This document shows, piece by piece, positions 17,876-25,640 of a DNA stretch of 52,084 bases (positions are counted from its first letter, which is position 1; every line of letters begins with the position of its first letter). The notes under the pieces were generated by a model. The model was given only the letters and a program-made list of their open reading frames with translations. It did not search any database and had not been told where the DNA came from. Source of the DNA: CAYJLA01 sp964371305. Lineage in GTDB: Bacteria; Bacillota_I; Bacilli_A; RFN20; CAG-826. Both the position numbers and the translations under genes were made by a program. The stretch is taken from NCBI GenBank assembly GCA_964371305.1, contig CAYJLA010000006.1, forward strand, positions 1 to 52,084, read 5' to 3'.

Positions 17876-18010
17876 TTACTTGATGTAATTCAAGTATCGT
17901 AAAGACACTTAATATATTATTAAAAAATAATTCTCTGTTGCATACAACATATAAAGTAAGTTATCATTAAAGTAAGTTGATTTTTATATAAAAGAAGAAG
18001 GAAATATTTT

Positions 18011-19795
18011 ATGAATGTAAATTTTAAAAAATTATTTATGACGGGATTTCTCTCGTTATCGCTTTTAGGTGGTGTTCTAATTAGTACTAATAACAACGCT
18101 GCTATTGAAGCGAATGCTGTTAAAAGCGGAAGTGAAGAATTAGGGCAATCATCGCTATGGACAGGTGATATATTTGAAAGTTATGGTTCTTCTGTACACA
18201 AAGCTTGGTCATGGAAAGAAACATCTACAGCTACGGCAAGCTTGCCAAACTTATCCACTTTATACGACACAGGAGCGATAAGTTTGAATAGCAAAATTCA
18301 AATAAAATTAAAAGCTGGTACAAATGGATTAGGAACAGCCACTTCAGAACTATTAAAGTTTAATTTTTTGAGCGAAGCTGACGCAGTATTAGCATCCACT
18401 TTTATGGTGCCAACTAGCCAATATTCTAGTGCTTCTTTTGATGAAGTCGTTGCTGAAGTTGCTCTTACGTCTTCGGATGAAGTTGTAAGAATCGAAATGA
18501 TTTATACTGATAGAAGTCCAGCACACGGAATTACTTTCCAAGATATTGATTTAGTTTATACAATGGAAGAAGCTAGTTTTGCTGCTGTTGAATCAATTTC
18601 TATTATAGATTCTGATTTAACAATGTATGAAGGCACTACAATGCAAATGAACACAACAGTATTGCCTGCCGAAGCAAATCAAAATGTAACTTGGGCAGTT
18701 TTGTCAGATCCTGAAGGTTGCGCTACTATCGATGCAAATGGTTTATTGGCAGCAGTTTCTCCTGGAACAGTCATTGTTGAAGCGACTTCTGTTGGTGACG
18801 CTAGCAAAAGTGATAGCACAGAAATTATTACTATCTTAGAAGATGTTATAACTGATTTTACGTATTCTGGAACTCCGGTCTCTCAAGTAGGCGGTACATT
18901 GTTTAATTCAGAAGGTTTAACATTTACTGCGACATACACAGGTAAAGGCGCTATAAGCGTTGATCACGCAGACATTGCTTTCGCTCCAAGTGTGCTAAGT
19001 TCATCAGATACATCTGTTACAGCATCATATGATGGATTAACTGTAGAAATAACTGATGTGACTGTCGTCAACGAAATTGCTTTATTGCCTTCTCATTTTG
19101 AAAGTGGTTATACAAGTACAGAAAAAGTAATTAATAATGTAGTTGAATTTGGATACACAAATATGGCTATATATAATAATCAAATTGGTTTCAATAGAAC
19201 AGGGGTTGCTGCACTTTATAATAAACAAGGGCTTACAAATGTAGTGATTTCAATAACTGATGCTGATCATGTTAATCTTGAGATTATGGAAGGGACGTCC
19301 ATGGATGATCTTACTAGCACCGTTACAAATAATAGCGGTATATTTACACTTAATCCAACAAGTACTCATTTCTCAATTACGAATTCAACTACTGGATTTG
19401 TTAACATTGATGATGATGGAATCAAGATTCGTTATACTGAAGTTTTAAATCCTGTTAATGATTTAGTTGAATACATAATGGCTGAAGACGTAGAAGATCA
19501 ATGTAATACAAGATTCCCAGAAGCTAAAACAATGTTCTTAGCGTTGTCTGTTGATGACCAAAATACATTTAGAACTTCTACTGAAACTGATATTGTTGCA
19601 GCAAGAGAAAGATATGTTGCATGGGCTGCGCATCTTAATCAAAACCCATGGGCAGAAGGCGAAGCATTAAATACTATAACATCTAACGCTATGAACTCAA
19701 TGAATGCAGTAATAATTATTATATCCTTATCGCTTGCTAGCGTAAGTGTAATTGGTGGATATTACTTCGTACAAAAGAAACAAAAACAAGATTAA
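18011..19795 (+). CDS. Membrane-anchored surface protein 2 of the nuclease island (no nuclease domain)
   Basis: 594-residue secreted protein, paralogous to the protein at 15059. The signal peptide ends near residue 36 (IEANA). A beta-rich domain (about 38-190) precedes a Big_2-type Ig domain (about 193-275, TMYEGTTMQMNTTVLPAEANQNVTW without a break in the sheet pattern), a Big_3-type Ig domain (about 279-355, FTYSGTPVSQVGGTLF) and an unassigned beta region (355-480). The shared C-terminal module begins at about 482 (DQC, TRF, RYVAWAAHL), then a membrane helix and QKKQKQD. GAAGAAGGA precedes the ATG. Probable adhesion or substrate-binding partner of the nucleases; function inferred from context only. 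Confidence 0.72.
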   Translation: MNVNFKKLFMTGFLSLSLLGGVLISTNNNAAIEANAVKSGSEELGQSSLWTGDIFESYGSSVHKAWSWKETSTATASLPNLSTLYDTGAISLNSKIQIKLKAGTNGLGTATSELLKFNFLSEADAVLASTFMVPTSQYSSASFDEVVAEVALTSSDEVVRIEMIYTDRSPAHGITFQDIDLVYTMEEASFAAVESISIIDSDLTMYEGTTMQMNTTVLPAEANQNVTWAVLSDPEGCATIDANGLLAAVSPGTVIVEATSVGDASKSDSTEIITILEDVITDFTYSGTPVSQVGGTLFNSEGLTFTATYTGKGAISVDHADIAFAPSVLSSSDTSVTASYDGLTVEITDVTVVNEIALLPSHFESGYTSTEKVINNVVEFGYTNMAIYNNQIGFNRTGVAALYNKQGLTNVVISITDADHVNLEIMEGTSMDDLTSTVTNNSGIFTLNPTSTHFSITNSTTGFVNIDDDGIKIRYTEVLNPVNDLVEYIMAEDVEDQCNTRFPEAKTMFLALSVDDQNTFRTSTETDIVAARERYVAWAAHLNQNPWAEGEALNTITSNAMNSMNAVIIIISLSLASVSVIGGYYFVQKKQKQD

Positions 19796-19813
19796 GAAAA
19801 TAATAAATAATTC

Positions 19814-19845
19814 AATGAGCAGACAACTTGTTTGCTCATTTTTTT
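19814..19845 (+). terminator. Terminator after surface protein 2
   Basis: Eleven-base-pair stem (19814-19824 with 19830-19840) followed by a T run. The remaining stretch to about 20130 is AT-rich and I see no gene in it. Confidence 0.88.
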
Positions 19846-20132
19846 ACGTAAGTAGAGTTTGATCATGTATGAATAATGACTAAAATAGCTACAGACTTGC
19901 TAATGTTTTGTTGTATATTTGTAAAACATCAAGTCATAATAGTAAAAATACATATTATGCAGTTTTTCTATAGTTTAAATTTAAGTAATCAAATGATTTT
20001 AAATATACATAGATAAGATTTACAATCTAAAGATGTCCTGTAAAATTATATAAACCGTTACTAATTAAAGAATGTACTAATAAATATGTAAATATATTTA
20101 CAAAAATATTAATATATGTTAAATTAATTATG

Positions 20133-20147
20133 CCCTATTAAATAGGG
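20133..20147 (+). promoter_or_regulatory. Candidate operator of the toxin-antitoxin-chaperone operon
   Basis: Inverted repeat CCCTAT-TAA-ATAGGG located 20 bases before the first start codon and just before the ribosome site AAGGAGGG. Its position and symmetry fit autorepression by the HTH antitoxin encoded second in the operon. Confidence 0.6.
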
Positions 20148-20166
20148 TATATATAAGGAGGGTGTT

Positions 20167-20586
20167 TTGAACAAAGTATATGAAGTTGTGTATGATGCAG
20201 AAGTAATTGACTCTGAACTGAGTACCAAATATTTTTCTCTTAAAAGGGATTTAAAACAGTATAAAATAGGAGAACAACAATTAATACAATTAGCAAACGA
20301 TATAGCCGATGAATTGAAATCGGGTTTTATTAGTAAAAGTAAGACCATCATATACAATTGTTTCAACACTGTATTATGCATAAAGATGCGTTGCAAAGAC
20401 CATAAGATCGATAAAGGTAAGTCTTCGGGGTATAGAGTAATCATACTTCTTGATAAGCAAAGTAGTTATGCATTCATACTAAATATATACAAGCATAAAA
20501 AACGAAAAGATAACTTAACTGAACATGAAAAACAAGAGCTAAAAATATTAGCCAATAAGTATTACAAAGTTAGACAAGAACAATAA
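20167..20586 (+). CDS. RelE/HigB-type toxin of a TAC operon
   Basis: 139-residue probable ribosome-dependent mRNA interferase. The central and C-terminal parts match the RelE/HigB-like family: CIKMRCKDHKIDKGKSSGYRVIILLDK, then FILNIYKHKKRKDNLTEHEKQEL. Conserved basic residues and the YR of GYRVI are in place. The start is TTG 20167, five bases after AAGGAGGG; no in-frame ATG or GTG is better placed. Toxin-first order, then an HTH antitoxin and a SecB-like protein, matches toxin-antitoxin-chaperone operons such as HigBA-SecB of Mycobacterium tuberculosis. Confidence 0.8.
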   Translation: MNKVYEVVYDAEVIDSELSTKYFSLKRDLKQYKIGEQQLIQLANDIADELKSGFISKSKTIIYNCFNTVLCIKMRCKDHKIDKGKSSGYRVIILLDKQSSYAFILNIYKHKKRKDNLTEHEKQELKILANKYYKVRQEQ

Positions 20587-20600
20587 AACGAGGACATAAA

Positions 20601-20990
20601 ATGAATTTAAAGAAATTAGCTAATGCAAAAAGAGTAAAAGTTACATATTTACAACAAATGGATATTGATAATACGTTTGTTAAGAATTTTAGACAAAAAA
20701 ATAATTTAACACAAAATAATTTGGCAATAATTTTAGGAGTTAAGAAAAAGACTATTGAAAAATGGGAACAAGGAAAGAATAAAGTCGGTGGAAGTAGTGC
20801 TATTTTATTAACTTTGTTTGAATTAAAACCAGAAGTTTTAAAAATGTGTTATTCATCAGAAGTAATCTCCGCTAGTGCAAAGGACACCGAATTTACTAAA
20901 ATTTCTTCTACTACATATACAGAAAAGACTTCATATCAAAGCAGTAATCAAAGTATAAAATATTTTGATACAGTTCTGTACGGAATATAA
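20601..20990 (+). CDS. HTH antitoxin with extended C-terminal tail (TAC operon)
   Basis: 129-residue XRE-type DNA-binding antitoxin. The helix-turn-helix is in the middle (FRQKNNLTQNNLAIILGVKKKTIEKWEQG, about 29-58) and is followed by the usual antitoxin helix (AILLTLFELKPEVL). About 45 further residues rich in Ser, Thr and Tyr, ending YFDTVLYGI, extend beyond the normal end. In TAC systems this position holds the chaperone-addiction sequence that makes antitoxin folding depend on the SecB-like protein; the tail fits that, but the assignment is inferred. It should repress the operon through the inverted repeat at 20133. Confidence 0.82.
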   Translation: MNLKKLANAKRVKVTYLQQMDIDNTFVKNFRQKNNLTQNNLAIILGVKKKTIEKWEQGKNKVGGSSAILLTLFELKPEVLKMCYSSEVISASAKDTEFTKISSTTYTEKTSYQSSNQSIKYFDTVLYGI

Positions 20991-21001
20991 GGAGAGTAAA
21001 T

Positions 21002-21418
21002 ATGAAAAAAGATATAGCGAGCAAACTTCAGATGTTAGACTTATACTTTTCAAAATTTGAGTTTTTTCAAGATAAAAACATTAAAAGCGAGGCAAGCGAA
21101 TTGGAAATTGACTATGAGATAAACAGATCTACAAATGTCTATGATAATTCAATAACTAAAATCGAAATCAAAACTGCAATTAAAAATCAAAGTAAAACAT
21201 TTAAACTCAACTTAGTTACAGTTGGTATATTTAGTTTGAATCCAACTCATTTTGATGAAAGTACTTCAGAGAATATTTTAAATTTTAATACCGTATCAAT
21301 TATGTTTCCATTTATTAGTAGTCAAGTTTCATTATTGACTACCCAACCAGGTTTAAATCCAGTTCAACTAGAAATCATTGATGTTATGAAGTTAGTAGAA
21401 AAAAATAATTTATTGTAA
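21002..21418 (+). CDS. SecB-like chaperone of a TAC operon
   Basis: 138-residue SecB-fold protein. SecB hallmarks are an N-terminal F-x-F strand region (YFSKFEFF), a long beta-sheet core (IEIKTAIKN, FKLNLVTVGIFSLN), and the C-terminal MFPFISSQVSLLTTQPGLNPVQL, which corresponds to the FPY...T..GFPP segment of SecB. AAGGAG lies before the ATG, 11 bases after the antitoxin stop. Firmicutes and Mollicutes normally lack a housekeeping SecB, so a copy directly downstream of a toxin-antitoxin pair is best read as a dedicated antitoxin chaperone. Confidence 0.8.
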   Translation: MKKDIASKLQMLDLYFSKFEFFQDKNIKSEASELEIDYEINRSTNVYDNSITKIEIKTAIKNQSKTFKLNLVTVGIFSLNPTHFDESTSENILNFNTVSIMFPFISSQVSLLTTQPGLNPVQLEIIDVMKLVEKNNLL

Positions 21419-21446
21419 AATGTGATTCACTAGATGTTTTTATTGA

Positions 21447-21468
21447 AAAAAGCAAGTAGTGCTTTTTG
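21447..21468 (+). terminator. Terminator of the TAC operon
   Basis: Perfect stem AAAAAGCA/TGCTTTTT (21447-21454 with 21460-21467) with a five-base loop, ending in T. Confidence 0.8.
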
Positions 21469-21522
21469 GATTACATTTTCCTTAGTATTAATTATTTGTT
21501 ATACTAAATTGAGGTTTATTTT

Positions 21523-23409
21523 ATGAAATTATTTAAATTGACTATTCTTCTAACTACTATATTGATATCATATGCTACATTTTTTTCTAATGGTGGGCAA
21601 TTTATTCAAACTAATGCTTATTCGGGAAATTTTTATAGTAGTATTGATTCAAATGCAACGGGCAATTCATTACTCGATGACTTACATGATCTATTAATCA
21701 CTGAGCATCATACATACAATTCTTATAATAATGTAGGTAGTGGTTTGTATCAGTTAGAAGCAGATAAGGATTTTGATAACCCAGGAAACGTTATTGATTT
21801 TTACACGCAAACATCAATTGCTGGCGCTTGGAATCCAAGTGTTACATATAATAGAGAACACGTTTGGCCAAAGTCATTAAGTAATGGTACTTTTGTTGAA
21901 TCTGGGGCAGGATCGGATTTATTACACATTCGTCCAACATACATGAATCAAAATAGTTCAAGAAGTAACAGATTATACTCAGATTTAAGACATGAGGGAC
22001 GCGCATATGAAACAGAAGTTTTTTCTGGTCGTACATTTGGATATAGTGCAACTGATGCTTTTGAACCAATCGATTCAGTAAAGGGCGATGCTGCTAGAAT
22101 TATATTATATGTATATACTCATTATTCATCAGCACTCGGCACTAAAACAAATAGTTATACTGGCCCTTTAGATATTACAGCAGTTATTGATCAGTCTACT
22201 GATGATGCCGCCTTTGATATGCTTTTAAGATGGCACACGTTAGATCCAGTAGATGAACTAGAAATTTATAGAAATAATTATGCGGAAACTAAAATAGGAG
22301 TTAGAAACCCTTTTGTTGATGTTCCAGAATTTGTAAATTTCATTTGGGGAGATAATATACCTGATCCAAATGTTACTTTAACTCACATTAGTTATTCAGG
22401 AACTCCTGTGAGTCAAGTTTCTGGGGAATCATTTAACCCAATCGGGTTAGTTTTTAAAGCCCATTATTCAGATAATACAGAACAGACAATTGATATTGAC
22501 TCAGTTACTTTTAACCCAAGCGTTATTAGTAATTCAACAACAAGTGTAATAGCTACATACAACAATATTAGCGTAACTATTAATGGTATTTCGATCGGAG
22601 AACCTCCAATTACTGAAGTTATTACGATTACTGGAACAGTTGATGAATGGAATGCAATATCCGGTAAAATAGAAACATATTATGGTAATCCTGTTGGTTT
22701 AAAAGATGATGCAACTATTGTTAGCGTTCAGTCTTTTAGTGATATTCATACTGGGTTGACTAACAACACTTATTCTAAAATAGACTTAAGTATAAGTTTT
22801 AGTTCGTTTTATAATCCAAATGGCACAGGACATCCATTAACTGTAAGTCTTTTAAATTCTAGTTCAAATAATATTGTTTCAAGTACTGAATTCACGCCTA
22901 CAAGAACGCCATATACATTTGGTATAGATGTTTTAACATTTAATGAAATTACTCAACCTTTTGATAAGTTACAAGTAACATATGATGAAACTAACACCGG
23001 ACATCATGGTGTTGTAATTGGTGAGTTAGTTTTGAATTTTGATAAATATCTTACTAACGATGTAAGCGACTTGGACAAATTAGTAAACTATATCTTAGCA
23101 GAAGATCAAAATGATCAATGTATAGTTAGATTTCCAGTTGCTAAAGAAATGTTCTTAACTTTATCTGTAGAAGAACAAAATACATTTAAAACTTCAACAG
23201 TCAGCAATGTTTTGTTAGCAAGAAATAGGTATGAATCTTGGGCTAAACACCTTAATTTGAGCTCATACACAAATGAAGTAGTAGAAGTTTCTGTGTTTAA
23301 TGAAAATGCTTATACCAATGCAATAATTACAATCACTCTTATAACTTTAGTTAGTGTTTCATCAATTGCTGGCTATTACTTTAATAAGAAAAAGATAAAC
23401 GCAATTTAA
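21523..23409 (+). CDS. Membrane-anchored secreted endonuclease I (EndA type), copy 1
   Basis: 628-residue surface nuclease. The signal peptide ends near residue 32 (IQTNA|YSG). The endonuclease I domain (about 45-275) has the catalytic NREHVWPKS at 110, SDLLHIRPT, KGDAARIILYVYTHYS near 187, and WHTLDPVDELEIYRNNY with RNPFVDVPEFV, so it should be an active non-specific DNase. It is followed by a Big_3 Ig-like domain (about 286-362), a beta domain related to that in the protein at 15059 (365-505), the shared C-terminal module (from about 518; DQC, VRF, RYESWAKHL), a membrane helix and KKKINAI. An extended -10 (TG-T-TATACT, 21497-21505) and GAGG precede the start. Confidence 0.88.
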   Translation: MKLFKLTILLTTILISYATFFSNGGQFIQTNAYSGNFYSSIDSNATGNSLLDDLHDLLITEHHTYNSYNNVGSGLYQLEADKDFDNPGNVIDFYTQTSIAGAWNPSVTYNREHVWPKSLSNGTFVESGAGSDLLHIRPTYMNQNSSRSNRLYSDLRHEGRAYETEVFSGRTFGYSATDAFEPIDSVKGDAARIILYVYTHYSSALGTKTNSYTGPLDITAVIDQSTDDAAFDMLLRWHTLDPVDELEIYRNNYAETKIGVRNPFVDVPEFVNFIWGDNIPDPNVTLTHISYSGTPVSQVSGESFNPIGLVFKAHYSDNTEQTIDIDSVTFNPSVISNSTTSVIATYNNISVTINGISIGEPPITEVITITGTVDEWNAISGKIETYYGNPVGLKDDATIVSVQSFSDIHTGLTNNTYSKIDLSISFSSFYNPNGTGHPLTVSLLNSSSNNIVSSTEFTPTRTPYTFGIDVLTFNEITQPFDKLQVTYDETNTGHHGVVIGELVLNFDKYLTNDVSDLDKLVNYILAEDQNDQCIVRFPVAKEMFLTLSVEEQNTFKTSTVSNVLLARNRYESWAKHLNLSSYTNEVVEVSVFNENAYTNAIITITLITLVSVSSIAGYYFNKKKINAI

Positions 23410-23521
23410 CTTAAGTATTTTATTTTTTGATTAAATATAACCATTAAAAATATTTTAAATTACTTTAACGAAATAAACGCTATCGTGTTATCATATAAGA
23501 GTAAAAAAAGGAAATATTATT

Positions 23522-25639
23522 ATGAAGATCAAAACATTTATTTCTACTCTATTTTTTAGCGGGATTCTTTTAAGTGCAGCCGCAGTTGGGTTGAACAACA
23601 ATAATACAGTAGTTAAAACTAATGCATGGAGTGGTAATCAAACTTCTACTGCTGGTAATTATTATGATAGTGTTGATCACTTAACAGGTGCAAGTTTGAA
23701 ATCAGGTCTACAGACTTTGTTAAAACAAAACATTAGTACAAGTTATGATTGGAGCAGATACGAAGCTGCCGATGAGATGGAAGGAGATTCTACTTCAATA
23801 CTTTGCGTCTATACTAGAACACCAAAGAAGAAAACTGCCCATGTTGGTGGATATTCATGGTCAACTTGGAATAGAGAACACATATATACTCAAAGCGCTT
23901 TTCCAGCTTCTAAAAGTGATAATCATAATATATTTGCCTCTGAAGGACAAATAAATAACTACAGAGGAAGTTTAAAATTTTCTGATGTTGAAAATAGTAG
24001 TACAAATCGTGTTACTGTACATGGACATACAACAGACGCTTATAAAACATCAACATATTTTGAGCCACCTGATGCAGCAAAAGGTGAAGTGGCTCGTGCT
24101 GTAATGTATACATCTGTTGTTTATGGGTATGACTTAACTGATATATTTTCGAGTGAACAATTAGTGTTTGATTGGCATGAACAATTTCCTGTAAGTGATA
24201 GGGACATTTATAGAAATAATACTGTATATACGCTTCAAAAAAATAGAAATCCATTTGTCGATCATCCTGAATGGGCAAGTAGTGTATGGGGTTATGAGAG
24301 CACAACTAACTATTCTGTATCAACAATAGATGATTTTGATTTAGCTGTTGGAGAAATAAAAAATATTGATGCTAAAACAGTTAACTTTACAGCGTCAATT
24401 TCTTATGGTAGTAGTAATGAAGATGTTGCAAGTGTTGATTCATTAGGAAATGTTGAAGGCAAACAACAAGGCAAAACAACAATTACTGCAAGTGCAATTT
24501 ATGAAGGAAATACATATAAGTCTTCTATAGAAGTTAATGTTATAGATCCTAATTTAGTAAGTTCAGTTAATGTATCTACTTTAAAGAGTTCGATAAAAGT
24601 AGGTGAAGAAACAATCGTTACTGCAAGTGTATCACCATCTACTGCTCCACAAGGAGTTATATTTAAATCAAGTAATGAAAATATTGCTACAGTAGATCAA
24701 AACGGAAATGTACTTGGAAAAGCAGTAGGTGATGTTGATATAACCGCTCAATCAACAAGCAATTCTAGTAAGCAAGATTTTGTTTCTATTAGTGTAAAAT
24801 CTTCTGCTCCTAGCGGAGGAGGCACTGGTTCATTTAATAAAATTACCACTTTAAGTGAAATCGAAGCAGGTGCTACTTATGCGCTTGGATATTATTCTAA
24901 TGATTCAATTAATTTAATGAGCAATACACTAAATTCTACATACTTTGAAAGACAAGAATTAACTCTTTCATCAACAAATTCGAATAATACAAATGATGAT
25001 TGGTTTGATTTAAGTGATCAAAACAACATTACTATTAGTGATGTTTCATTTACTTTTGAAAGCGTGACTGGAGGATACAACATTAAGGATTCTTCTGGAA
25101 AATTTATAACATCTTCAGGAGAAAAGAAAGTTTCTCTTTCTACTACTGTGGAAGTATGGGAAGTAATTAGTAATGCTGATTTTTCATTTTCTATAAGTGA
25201 TGATACTGCTACATTACAATATAATAGCGGCGCACCTAGATTTACTACATACAATTCAAATCAAAAAAAGATTAATTTATATAAGGCCGTTACAGAGCAA
25301 GCAGTTGATTTAGATGCCGTTGTTGCATATATTCTTGCGGAGAATGAAGAAAATCAGTGTCAAACAAGATTCTATATCGCTAAAGAAATGCTCTTATTAT
25401 TAACAAACGATGAAATATCTATGTTTAAAACATCTAGCGAATTAGATATAACTAAAGCAAGAGAAAGATACGAAGCTTGGGCTGTTTCGTTGCATGAAAT
25501 GCCATATGAATATGCAACATCATTATTTTATAATGGTGATCAATATAATAATTATATGTTTGTAGGAGTTGTATTGATTAGTATGTTAGTTATAAGTGGT
25601 TCCTTAATTATTGTTAAAACAAGAAAGAGGAGAAGATAA
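23522..25639 (+). CDS. Membrane-anchored secreted endonuclease I, copy 2 (divergent)
   Basis: 705-residue surface nuclease. The signal peptide ends near residue 35 (VKTNA|WSG). The endonuclease I domain (about 55-265) is divergent: WNREHIYTQSAF at about 117 keeps the catalytic Asn-Arg-Glu-His, DNHNIFASEGQINNYRGSLKF replaces the usual LHIRP segment, and KGEVARAVMYTSVVYG, WHEQFPVSDRDIYRNN and NRNPFVDHPEW follow. Two Big_2 Ig domains (about 266-345 and 345-428), a beta domain also present in copy 3 (433-590), the shared C-terminal module (from about 597; NQC, TRF, RYEAWAVSL), a membrane helix and KTRKRRR complete it. AAAGGA precedes the ATG. The next nuclease starts 2 bases after the stop. Confidence 0.85.
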   Translation: MKIKTFISTLFFSGILLSAAAVGLNNNNTVVKTNAWSGNQTSTAGNYYDSVDHLTGASLKSGLQTLLKQNISTSYDWSRYEAADEMEGDSTSILCVYTRTPKKKTAHVGGYSWSTWNREHIYTQSAFPASKSDNHNIFASEGQINNYRGSLKFSDVENSSTNRVTVHGHTTDAYKTSTYFEPPDAAKGEVARAVMYTSVVYGYDLTDIFSSEQLVFDWHEQFPVSDRDIYRNNTVYTLQKNRNPFVDHPEWASSVWGYESTTNYSVSTIDDFDLAVGEIKNIDAKTVNFTASISYGSSNEDVASVDSLGNVEGKQQGKTTITASAIYEGNTYKSSIEVNVIDPNLVSSVNVSTLKSSIKVGEETIVTASVSPSTAPQGVIFKSSNENIATVDQNGNVLGKAVGDVDITAQSTSNSSKQDFVSISVKSSAPSGGGTGSFNKITTLSEIEAGATYALGYYSNDSINLMSNTLNSTYFERQELTLSSTNSNNTNDDWFDLSDQNNITISDVSFTFESVTGGYNIKDSSGKFITSSGEKKVSLSTTVEVWEVISNADFSFSISDDTATLQYNSGAPRFTTYNSNQKKINLYKAVTEQAVDLDAVVAYILAENEENQCQTRFYIAKEMLLLLTNDEISMFKTSSELDITKARERYEAWAVSLHEMPYEYATSLFYNGDQYNNYMFVGVVLISMLVISGSLIIVKTRKRRR

Positions 25640-25640
25640 C

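Noticed and set aside
24012..24305. Long minus-strand open frame opposite the second nuclease
   Set aside because: It is antisense to a well-supported coding region, has low-complexity His/Gln composition and no ribosome site; a shadow of the real gene.
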